Shown here: one piece after another, positions 1 to 9,500 of the stretch | Layout: every line of letters begins with the position of its first letter | How positions within the stretch are numbered: position 1 is the stretch's first letter | NCBI GenBank assembly: GCA_028015205.1 | Contig: CM051519.1 | Location: 45,860,979-45,924,978, forward strand | Source of the DNA: Mytilisepta virgata | Lineage: Eukaryota > Mollusca > Bivalvia > Mytilida > Mytilidae | Length of the DNA: 64,000 bases | Reading direction: 5' to 3' | Position numbers and translations under genes: made by a program | Notes under the pieces: generated by a model | The model's database searches: none | Seen by the model: only the letters and a program-made list of their open reading frames with translations | Told to the model about the DNA's origin: nothing

Positions 1-116
1 GGACGGACGGACCCGTAGGACCAGATAAGTTAATAATATTTATAAATTTAAATATGTCAAACCGTTAGAACAAGTCGTTTGTTAAGCCTACACAAAATCT
101 AAGGTCGTTCCACTTT

Positions 117-318
117 AAAATGAAAATAAATTTAAACTCATGTATTTACAATGTATCTGTAAAGTAGAAATCAAAATAAGAATCTAAATCAATTTTGCTT
201 TCGAAGATTTTCACATCAAAATGAAAATAAATCTAAACTCATGTATGTACAGTGTATCTATAAAGTAGAAATCAAAATAAGAATCTAAATCAATTTTGCT
301 TTCAAAGATTTTTGAGCA
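117..318. repeat. Two-copy tandem duplication, period about 101 bp
   Basis: A block of about 101 bp starting AAAATGAAAATAAAT occurs twice in a row (starts near 117 and 218) with a few substitutions. It is AT-rich and non-coding. No function can be read from it. Confidence 0.8.
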
Positions 319-1649
319 CATTTGATTCTTTACTGTATGTTCTACAAGTACCATAGTTCAATGACTTCGCTATTACAATGGTCGCCCTTAAATTGTGAAA
401 GTCTGCAAAAAAAAAAAAACTTTATTCGTCTTAATATCAAATAAAAAATATACTTGGCAATCAGTATACACCAAAAAATATAAACTGTGCATCATACAAT
501 ATTTTTAAGAGTAACTGCACATACAAATGTAGATAAATAATTTAAAAGTTGGATTTTAATATTTTAGTTCTTCATTTTTTTTCTACAACGATAAAGGCCA
601 TTGTTTAAATTATGTTACTGAATGGGAAAAGGTTCAAATCCAGTTTGTTAGTGTGCTTTGGATGGCATGCCGGAGAACAAACAAGGATTTTGGTTTTGTA
701 CATAAGGGCTAACTTAATCTCTATATTTGTCTCATCACTTAATCGTTTTAATATATTTGTCTGATCTGATGCACAGTTTTGTTTTTAGACCATGTACATA
801 ATTTTACTGATTTGCTGATAGGTTTTGGTGAACTAATGAATTAATGTTACGTTATGGACACGTATAATTGCATGTACTACCTAGAGACCACCGAGGTCGT
901 TCAGCTATTGTTAAAAACCAAAGCTTTATGCTATAAGAAACCTTAATATGTTAAATTTATATACTTTTGTTTAGCAACTAAAATAATAATTAACTATTAG
1001 ACTGGGACAAATTGATAATTTATTGATAATCCATACAATTATATTAAGAACAATACACATACTGCTGATATAATTTAATTTATAAAGTCTCTGCCTAATC
1101 CTTCCATTCAATAAATACTAGACCTGACAACAAAATATCCGGCAAATTGATAATTAAGATTACTGTGGCATCAATTTAAAAAAAAAAAGACATTTGCCAC
1201 ATATATTACGAGAGTCTGGACTTGAAGCATGAATCTAAGGCTTCGTTATTTTTTGGCATTTTATATCGTACATCTCGATGAAAATACAAAGATTTCAGGT
1301 ATGTACAGATATCTACAATAAAAGCCGATAAAAGATATATCATGGAAGATAATTATGTATTTTAAGATATGACAAAAATAACGATGAGACTATCTAGAAG
1401 AATCCATGAGTCGTCAAAGGTGCTAGTGACAAATGGATGTAATGCTTTTTTTATATTAATTGCAAAACGTTATATTGTACAATGTATTCCTTCCGGAGGT
1501 ATTGCCTAATATCACTTGTGTATATGTGAACTTAGGTCTTCTCGAAAAATAAAACGATAAATTAAAAGTATCCGTTGTAAAACCTTTAAAATACAATATT
1601 AACATTCAGAGAACGAAAAACATTCTACAAATTCGCTAAAGCTATATTT
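319..1649. other. AT-rich non-coding stretch
   Basis: No open frame with coding character, no recognisable domain and no structured repeat were seen. Short A-runs only. It could be intron of the gene whose 3' exons lie at 14.7-17.6 kb. Confidence 0.5.
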
Positions 1650-1890
1650 CATAGCGGATTTTGCCGAGTGGTCTAGGGCACTGGACACGGTGCTAGGTGC
1701 TATAGTGTCCCAACGGTGTGAGTTCGGACCCACTAAAAGTTGAAAAACATTTGACTATTGAAATCTGATCTTAACATTGTTTGGTTAGTGTTAAGACGCA
1801 TATAAATTTTTAGGGCTACCGTGTATCTCCGATATTTCTCCGGAGATCCACTGGGCAGATACATTATGTGATTGTCACAATATTAATTCA
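1650..1890 (+). repeat. tRNA-derived SINE, Leu/Ser-like head
   Basis: The head has a Pol III A box (TGCCGAGTGGTC near 1662) and a B box (GAGTTCGGACC near 1720) with spacing that leaves room for a long variable arm, as in tRNA-Leu or tRNA-Ser. A body follows containing TTGGTTAGTGTTAAGACG and a segment around CCGGAGATCCACTGGGCAGA. Related bodies recur near 2281, 24340 and 24800, so this is a dispersed family and not a functional tRNA gene: the acceptor stem is not paired and there is no Pol III terminator after the B box. Confidence 0.65.
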
Positions 1891-1917
1891 TCATTATATC
1901 TTTAACCGGATTTCCAA

Positions 1918-1984
1918 AATTTTGATCTCGACAACTGCTGATGAGTTGTCAGTCAACGAAATGGCTACACAGTGCATCAAATTT
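1918..1984 (+). other. Hammerhead-ribozyme-like core, probably decayed
   Basis: CTGATGA (1938-1944) is followed by a 4-bp stem-loop (GTTG, 5-nt loop, CAAC) and GAAA (1958-1961). Then comes a short potential stem III (ATG with CAT) ending in ATC, the usual cleavage triplet position. The flanks AAATTTTGAT and ATCAAATTT can pair, but the bases next to the core do not form a clean stem I. The core matches the known hammerhead consensus; activity is doubtful. Confidence 0.35.
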
Positions 1985-2194
1985 ATTTCGGAATTTTGTT
2001 AAATACTGTATTTACTCTGATTGTATGATAATGGGATATTGCCATCCTATATAATGTATTCCAAAAATTTAAATCTGATTGCTGTCAAATAAATGCCAGA
2101 GAGGTATAACAATTCCATCGCCACACGCATATACACATGTACCATTGTCCATCCCAAGATACACTTCGGTAACGGTCAGAAGCTCTATTTTTAT

Positions 2195-2330
2195 ATTAGA
2201 TTTGGCCGAGACAAGGTACTAGGCGAATAGGTGCCATAGTGACTAAACGGCGTGAGTTCCAGACCCACCGAAGATGGACAAAAATCTGATTTTAACAGTG
2301 TTGGGTTAGTGTTCAGAAGTATGTTTATAG
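2195..2330 (+). repeat. Second, degraded SINE copy
   Basis: TTTGGCCGAG (A-box-like), TGCCATAGTG, and GTGAGTTCCAGACCC (B-box-like) are followed by the same body words as the copy at 1650 (AAATCTGATTTTAACAGTG, GGGTTAGTGTTCAGA). The A box is damaged by a deletion. The stretch between the two heads (about 1890-2195) is also shared with 24480-24680, so the two heads belong to one larger repeated unit. Confidence 0.55.
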
Positions 2331-2437
2331 CAGCTGGAAGTGCTTTTCTGAAAATACTTCAAATTAAATCCATCCGCAAGAAGATTCATTGCGGTTCTAA
2401 ACGATTTATAATGATGTAAGTTATGTCATTTGTCGTG

Positions 2438-2633
2438 TCCACATTCGTTCGTACAAATCCCTGACATCACACATTCATATTTTACGGGTCGGACGTGAAC
2501 GATTTCTTCTCAAGGTCAAAAGAGAACCCATTTGCATCGTAGGTAGAATTTTCTAGGTCACGCACCAGGCGGCGATGTGTTCGACCCGCAAAATATGAAT
2601 GTGTGATGTCAGGGGTTTGTAGGAACGAAGGTG
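2438..2633. repeat. Foldback repeat with about 52-bp arms
   Basis: The left arm (about 2438-2491, including CTGACATCACACATTCATAT) is the inverted complement of the right arm (about 2580-2633) with few mismatches. About 90 bp lies between. This is a small non-autonomous inverted-repeat element; no clear target duplication was found. Confidence 0.75.
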
Positions 2634-3606
2634 GATAGAAAACCCAGACTTGGTGGGGGGATGAACAAGGAGACAACTGACATACATGATTTATATGAAA
2701 TACATATTTATATGGATAGCGCTTTTAGTATCGTTCTTATTTTGAAAATCGCTCTGAGTTTGTCGACTCTGACACAGGACCGTTCAAGGGGATTTTGATC
2801 AATCAATTTGAATTTACTCTACACAATTCTGGATCTTTACCTTGATCCCTGTCCATAAGGTATTATTATGTCGCCCCGACGAAAGTCGCCGACATATTGT
2901 TATTGTTCCGTTTCTCTGTTATTATTCTTTCTTCCAATGATTTTTGTCCGGCTTAGTTCTCGGAGATGCCTGGATAGAATTGAATGAAACTTGGCAGAAA
3001 GTAAGATCACTATGTGAAGGTGTGCAATCGATACATTTTTTTCGAAATGGCCGCCATTCAAAGATCGGTACCCTCCGAAAATTTAAAACGTTTATATCTT
3101 AAAAACTGTACGATAGAATTTCATTAAACTTCGTAGGTTTGTAAAGTACAATTAGAAGAATAAACTGATGAAAAAAAATCGCGATCGGTTGGAGACGTTT
3201 GGCGGCCATTTTGAAAAATTCTTCTTCTTCTTTCTCGCGGCGCCAACTTTGTCCGAGGCACTTTTGTACTTTATACTTGACCAATTTCAATCAAATTTTG
3301 CACAATGATAGTACCCCATGAGATGTTGGTCCTAACCGTTCTTCAAGTGTAGGGGGCCCCAGGGGCAGTGCCACGCCCCTTCAAATACCTCAAAAATTGA
3401 TTTTTTAATAGGTCAAAAATGGTTTACATTCCTACCCTATAACCATATATATTATTACTGCTTATGATAAGACGAAGGATTTGGTACCTAAGGGGGATCT
3501 GAGGGGGCCCCAGGGGCAGTGCCACGCCCCTTCAAATACCTGAAAAATTGATATTTTTTGAATAGGTCAAAAATAGTTTACATTCCTACCCTATTACCAT
3601 ATATAT

Positions 3607-5135
3607 TGTTACGCTGCCACGGACATTATGCATTGAAATGTCTTGTATTTATATTTTTTATCTCGGATACCACATACATGTTTGTACCAGTATAGGTGTG
3701 AATATTTGCTCATCAATATATTAAACTATAGACAGAAATTGAATAGTTAAAGTTTGTAAGATAATCTTGAAGTTCATGGTTTCAAGATGTACGTTTGTAC
3801 TGAAATGATGGATATTCCATATTAAAACTGTACCTGTTTGGGTATAAATGATCCAGTTTAGCAGAAACTACTGCGAATCCTTATATAACTGAGCCGTACA
3901 TTTGTACATATAAAACATATGTCCATTTGTATAAATAAATAACCAAGAAATACTGTTTCAAACACACACACGTACAACACATTTACGCTGTTTGTTTACG
4001 TTTTGAAGAAAGGGAAATCCCCTTTTCAATTCTGGTTTTTGATTGGTTGTCTTAGCTTAAACTTTACGTCACAGTAACAAAGACGTCATCCGGCAGTATA
4101 AAAGGCTGTTGCAACACGTCAGAACGGGCTACGACCTAGTAGAAACTTTAAGTTTTCTGGTGCCGCACATTAAAAGTTTAGCTAGCTACTACATTGTATT
4201 GGTTGTATGATGTCTGATTACAGAACCAGGGAGGAGGTGCGAACTAGTTACAACTAAGTTTGTTTATTTTGGGGTAGTTTTATCTAGAAGTTTATATCGT
4301 ATATCAAAGGTGCGGGTTGTCCAGTTAGTTGTAGGTGCGGGTTGCAACCTTCAATATTTTTGTCACCTAGTCAACAGAAACATAAAAAAAGTGGTAGTAA
4401 TTAATTCTTTGTTTATCAGTTCTTGTGATGTAAAGCTTAGGTGTTCAAAGAAAGGGATTTTATAAACGTTGTAAAAATATTTCTATTTTTGGTCGCCATT
4501 TTGTGTTCATTCTCAGCCTTGAGGGTGCGGGTGGCGCTTGTTCATTTAAACTTGTTGACCGCTAAATACTGTAGTAAAAATAGTTAATTTTGTTTGTATA
4601 TTGAATTATCTAGTAGAAAGTTCCCTTGTTGTATTGTAAAATTCGTAGGGTGCTCGTATTTAGCTATTTGGTTAACGACTGGATTTCAGGTGCAGGTTGC
4701 CGCAAGTTGTAGGAATAAATTAGACGCTCTAGGATTGATTATAGCAGTTAACTAAATCTTACATATGTTTATTGGGATTAGTTAGAATATTTTGTTTTAT
4801 CTAGTGAAGTAATATTTGTTGATCATATAATTTTACTTATGGTGCGGGTTGCAGTCGCACCAGAATTGTCATTAACCGCTCGGTAGATGTTAGTATTACA
4901 TGAATAATATAAGTTTGGTTTGCTCCTGACTAACCAGAGGAAAGACAAAGAATCGCGTTTCATATTTGTTTACTTGTTTTATTATAATAAAGCATTAATT
5001 CTTAGCTACGCCTTTGTCATTTGTTGAATCCTAATACATGAACTTCATCTAAATTCCGACAACAAACGGACCCCTTATTTTGTAACACTGTTTTCCTAGT
5101 GGTGTCTAACAGTACACTGGGCTCACAGTCTTACA
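3607..5135 (+). repeat. 5' LTR
   Basis: It starts TGTTACGCTGCC and ends CTTACA (TG...CA). Inside are CRE-like GACGTCAT (4082), TATAAAAGG (4097) and AATAAA (4986). The downstream part contains five copies of a GGTGCGGGTTG-like word (near 4309, 4333, 4523, 4689 and 4841). At 1.5 kb it is long for a metazoan gypsy LTR. Confidence 0.95.
4082..4105 (+). promoter_or_regulatory. LTR core promoter: CRE-like site and TATA box
   Basis: GACGTCAT at 4082-4089 is followed by TATAAAAGG at 4097-4105; another CGTCA lies about 15 bases upstream. A transcript start would fall about 30 bases downstream, near 4130. The 3' LTR has the same sites at 13325 and 13340, where they could drive transcription into the host exons at 14740. 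Confidence 0.7.
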
Positions 5136-5138
5136 AAT

Positions 5139-5160
5139 TGGTGCAGCAGCGGTGGGATTC
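5139..5160 (+). promoter_or_regulatory. Primer-binding site, tRNA-Leu-like
   Basis: It lies three bases after the 5' LTR and begins TGG, the complement of a tRNA CCA end. The stretch GCAGCGGTGGGATTC matches the complement of the acceptor and T-arm of eukaryotic tRNA-Leu. The bases between TGG and this stretch do not fit the standard tRNA exactly, so the primer identity is tentative. Confidence 0.6.
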
Positions 5161-5233
5161 AACAATATACAAAGTGCATTATTTTGTTGCTTGGTGGTGA
5201 AGTAAATAAACTAAATTATAAAAATAAGTCAAA

Positions 5234-6460
5234 ATGGAGAGTTCAGATGAGGAAGTAACATTTAAAGTGAACACTGATTGCTTAGAAAATGAAAACTTTG
5301 AAGACTGTGATGAAAACACTACTGGTCAAAGTTCCAACGTTCCAAGTTGTAGGTCTAGTAGTGAAAATCAAATTGAAAGTACGTTATCAAAACAAATGTA
5401 CTTATTAAATTCTGGTATTCAGAAAAATATGCAGATTATGAAGGGTGAGGTATTGGATGTAGTAAATGAGTTAAGAGAAAAAGTTGGTATTTTAGGAAAG
5501 AAATTAGAAGTCAGGCAATCAGGAGAAATTGGAAATGACGAAAATCTTCGTCAAACCGAAAATGATCCATTTCAAAATCTTGGTGGGGGAATTTCAATTG
5601 GCACTAGACAAAGAGAAATCAATGAAAATTCAAATTCAAATATAAATAAAATACAAGAATTAAATGTCGCAAATAGAAGTGAAGTTGGAAATTTAAAAAT
5701 TAAACCTCAAATATATGACGGTACAGATGACTTTGACGAATACCTCGCACAGTTCCGAATATTGGCAGAGCTTAATGGTTGGAACTATAATGTAAAATCT
5801 TTAGCTTTGGCAAGTAGTTTGTCTGGTAGGGCTAGAACAATACTAGCGGAACTTGATGAAAATAAATGTAGAGATTTTAACGCCTTAGTTGATGCATTAC
5901 GAAATAGATATGGTTCTGTAAATCGCAGCGAGCTATTTAAAGCTGAACTGCAGGGTAAAGTTAGAGGAAGGAATGAGACAATACCTGAGTTAGTAGAAAG
6001 TATAAAAAAGCTAACCAGAAAAGCATATAGGAATGTTACATCAGAGGTGGCCGATACATTGGCAATAGATTATTTCATAGATGCAATACCTGAAAGTGAA
6101 ATAAGATTAAGATTAAAAGAACTCGGTCCTAAAACTATGACCGAAGCTGAAAATATAGCAGTTAAGTTAGAGGCATTAAGAGTAGCTGATAGACAAAGGG
6201 GAAAACCTGTCAGAAGTGTTGATCACGTGTCTCAAAATGAGAATTTAGTTGATACACGAATTAAGAACTTAGAACGAACTGTATCAGAATTATCTAAAAA
6301 TGTCAGATACAATAAAAATGAGATAAATCAGACATCCAAGTTTGGCACGGGTCAATATAGAAATAGACAAAGTTTTCACCAAAGAAGGGGTGACAACTTC
6401 CACCAAAATAAATATAATATGCAAGACAACCAAAATGGTGGTAAAAAGGGAAACTACTAG
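5234..6460 (+). CDS. gag: Gag polyprotein of the LTR retrotransposon
   Basis: This 408-residue protein begins at the first ATG after the leader and should form the virus-like particle in the cytoplasm. Residues about 1-60 are acidic and Ser/Asn-rich. Residues about 155-335 fit the retrotransposon Gag fold: helical, with the phrases YDGTDDFDEYLAQF, SGRARTILAEL and FNALVDALRNRYG. The C-terminus is rich in Asn, Gln, Arg and Lys (RGDNFHQNKYN) and could bind RNA. There is no CCHC zinc knuckle. The stop codon at 6458 lies just after a GGGAAAC slippery heptamer, which would let a fraction of ribosomes enter pol. No internal stops or frameshifts were seen, which agrees with the near-identical LTRs. 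Confidence 0.93.
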   Translation: MESSDEEVTFKVNTDCLENENFEDCDENTTGQSSNVPSCRSSSENQIESTLSKQMYLLNSGIQKNMQIMKGEVLDVVNELREKVGILGKKLEVRQSGEIGNDENLRQTENDPFQNLGGGISIGTRQREINENSNSNINKIQELNVANRSEVGNLKIKPQIYDGTDDFDEYLAQFRILAELNGWNYNVKSLALASSLSGRARTILAELDENKCRDFNALVDALRNRYGSVNRSELFKAELQGKVRGRNETIPELVESIKKLTRKAYRNVTSEVADTLAIDYFIDAIPESEIRLRLKELGPKTMTEAENIAVKLEALRVADRQRGKPVRSVDHVSQNENLVDTRIKNLERTVSELSKNVRYNKNEINQTSKFGTGQYRNRQSFHQRRGDNFHQNKYNMQDNQNGGKKGNY

Positions 6461-6507
6461 GCGTTGGGTTTGAGGACCGGAATTCAACTAAAAAGCCCAA
6501 TAGGTCC
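6448..6507 (+). promoter_or_regulatory. -1 ribosomal frameshift signal between gag and pol
   Basis: The heptamer G GGA AAC (6448-6454) sits in the gag frame as X XXY YYZ, two codons before the gag stop. The pol frame is the -1 frame and is open from 6445. About nine bases downstream, TTGGG (6464-6468) can pair with CCCAA (6496-6500) and GGACC (6474-6478) with GGTCC (6503-6507), giving a pseudoknot-like arrangement with one long loop. The heptamer is a known slippery type; the pseudoknot is an inference. Confidence 0.75.
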
Positions 6508-9500
6508 AAGGTTTCAAACACCACATTTATTGAAAAGCATGATGGTTATTTTATTAATGTTAGAGTTGATAATTTATTTGTTAAAATGTTGATTGACACG
6601 GGTGCCACCGTGACTGTTATTAGAAAAGAAATTTTCGAAAAATTAGAATCAAAGCCTACTTTAGACTTTGTTAGAGCCAGTCTCGTCAATGCGACTGGTG
6701 CCTTGTCTCCTTTTTATGGTAAAACTAACATGAAGTTAAATATTGCGGGCAAACCGTATGAACATGAAATTTTAATAGCAGATATAGAAAATGATGGTAT
6801 ATTAGGTTTAGATTTCTTGAAAGGCTATAAGTGTAATTTAATGATAGGTCAGGGGCATATGACCCTAAATGGTAGGAAAAAACCTTGTTTCTCATTAGAT
6901 GAAATTGAAAATTCTTGTTGCAAAATTTCGATATGTGAAGACACAGAGGTTCCTCCTGAATCAGAAATGATTATTCCATGTGTTACCATTGGGAATTCTA
7001 CCCAAAATACGGAGGGAATTATAGAAGCTGCCTCCACTTTTATTGCGAGGAGTGGATTATTAGTAGCTAAATCGCTGATAAATCTTAGAAATGATATTAT
7101 TCCAGTAAGAGTAATAAATATAAATAGTGAGGTACGAAAGGTATATAGAGATACAATAGTAGCTAACATTGAGCCAGTTGAAGAAATAGAAATAAAGAGA
7201 GTTAGCTCTTTAAATAAAACTGAAACTGTAAATCAGGGCGAATTGCCGCTACACGTGAAAGAACTGTTTGAAAGAAGTAGGGAGAATCTAAATCAAGAGG
7301 AAGGGAATAGGTTAATGGAATTATTAGCAAAATATGCAGATGTATTCTCATCTTCTAAAAGGGATATAGGTTCGACAAATTTGGTAGAACATAAGATAGA
7401 TACAGGCATCGCAAAGCCCATTAAACAAAGGCCATATCGCATCCCCTTGTCGAAGCGGGAACTCGCTGAAAAGGAAATTAAGGAAATGGCTGAGAATGGT
7501 ATCATAGAACCATCCTGTGGGCCTTGGTGCTCACCTATAGTGATGGTTGCTAAAAAAGATGGGTCTGTTAGATTTTGTTGCGATTATAGAAAGTTAAATG
7601 AAGTAACTATAAAAGACAGTCAGCCTTTACCTAGAATAGATGATACATTTGACGCTCTGAAAAATTCCCAATATTATTCGACTGTAGATATGCGTCAAGG
7701 TTTCTGGCAGGTCCCAGTAGCCCCTGATGATCGTCCAAAGACGGCATTTTCTATACCTGGAAGTGGATTATGGCAATTTGTATGTATGCCATTTGGTTTG
7801 GCTAATAGCCCACAAACATTTGAAAGATTAGTTGAAAAGGTTTTGGCTGGTTTGTCTTGGAAAATTTGTTTAGTTTATTTAGACGATATAATTGTCTTTT
7901 CAAAAACGTTCGAAGAACATCTGTCAAATCTTGAGCAAGTATTTATAAGATTAAGGGAGGCAAACTTAAAGTTAAGCCCACAAAAGTGCACCTTGCTGCA
8001 GAGCCAGGTAACATTTTTAGGTCACGTAGTAAGTAAAGATGGAATTGCTACCGATCCACAGAAGATTAAGGCTGTGGTTGATTGGCCTGTTCCTAAAAAT
8101 GTAAAGCAGGTAAGGTCCTTTTTAGGATTATGTTCTTACTACAGGAGATATGTGAAAAATTTTTCAAATCAAGCAAGACCACTACACAAGTTAACGGAGT
8201 TAGATAAGAAATTTGTATGGGATAAAGATTGTCAGAAAGCATTTGATTCACTAAAAAATGCACTTACCACAGCTCCAATTTTGGGGTATCCAATTGATCA
8301 GGGTCAGTTTGTTCTTGACTGTGACGCAAGTAATGAAGGCGTAGGCGCTGTTTTGTCACAAATACAAAATGAACAGGAAAAAGTTATAGGTTATTTTAGT
8401 AAGACACTGTCTAAACCAGAAAGACACTATTGTGTCACTAGAAAAGAACTTTTAGCAGTTGTTTTGTCAATTTTGCACTTTCATCACTACTTGTATGGGA
8501 GAAGGTTTAAAGTAAGAAGCGATCATGGCGCACTTAGGTGGTTAATGAATTTTAAGATAGCTGAAGGACAAATTGCTCGTTGGTTACAATTATTAGGAAC
8601 GTACGACTTTGAAATTGAGCATAGAGCCGGCAGAATACATAATAACGCCGATGCGTTGTCACGGCGTCCCTGTGCAGGACAAGTATGTCCATATTGTGAG
8701 AAACAAGAAAATAGACCATGCATGGAACAGAGGAATGGGATTAGTGAGGGATCATCCCCAAAAATGGTAGCTTGTGTAAATCCAGGGCCCGGATTACACC
8801 AAGAACAGAAAGGGGGAATGAAGGTTATTACCGAGAAGATAGTTTGTACTTTGGATTCCGGTGTTGGCTGTCCGTTGGAGGTCACCGGCAAATGCAACTC
8901 TTCTCAGGCACGAAAGGTTGGCGATTTAGCCATGAAATCTGAATCTGGTTTAGGAATTTTCAAGTGTCTGGATACCGGTGTTGGCTGTCCTTTGGAGGTC
9001 ACCGGCAGAACTGATATTCCGCCAGTTCAGTCGTTACAGGCAGGGGTAACGTCCAGTGATGTCATAAATTCAGAAGTAAAAGTTTGTCTCTCGGAACTTG
9101 GTGTTCGCTGTCCATTGGAAGTCGTTGGCGAGAGTAGAACCCTCGAAATTAAAAACAATCCTAGCTTGGAATCCAGTGTTCGCTGTCCTTTGGAAGTCAC
9201 TGGCAAGCATGACTACGTAAAAGATAATTGCAAAGTCGGAGAGTTACGAAAAACTAGTGAGAGCAATAGAAATAAAGGGAAACTAAATAAAAAAGAAACT
9301 GAGTACAAGGTAGCAGTAGTGACTACTAGAAGTCAATCAAGAAAAAGTAGAGAAAGTGAAAATACAAAATACGGAAGTGAGGTAGAGATTGAGAATGAAC
9401 TATTGTATACACAGCAGAGAAATGATATAAATCTTAAAACCTTAATAGAGTTACTAGCAAAAGGTGAAAAGCCAGGTTGGCAAGAAATCTCAAGATTTAG

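Noticed and set aside
1660..1735. Functional tRNA-Leu or tRNA-Ser gene
   Set aside because: A and B boxes are present, but the acceptor stem does not close and the sequence is followed by a body shared with other copies, so it is a SINE.
6290..6524. Minus-strand open frames over the gag end
   Set aside because: Shadows of the Gag coding sequence, with no independent support.
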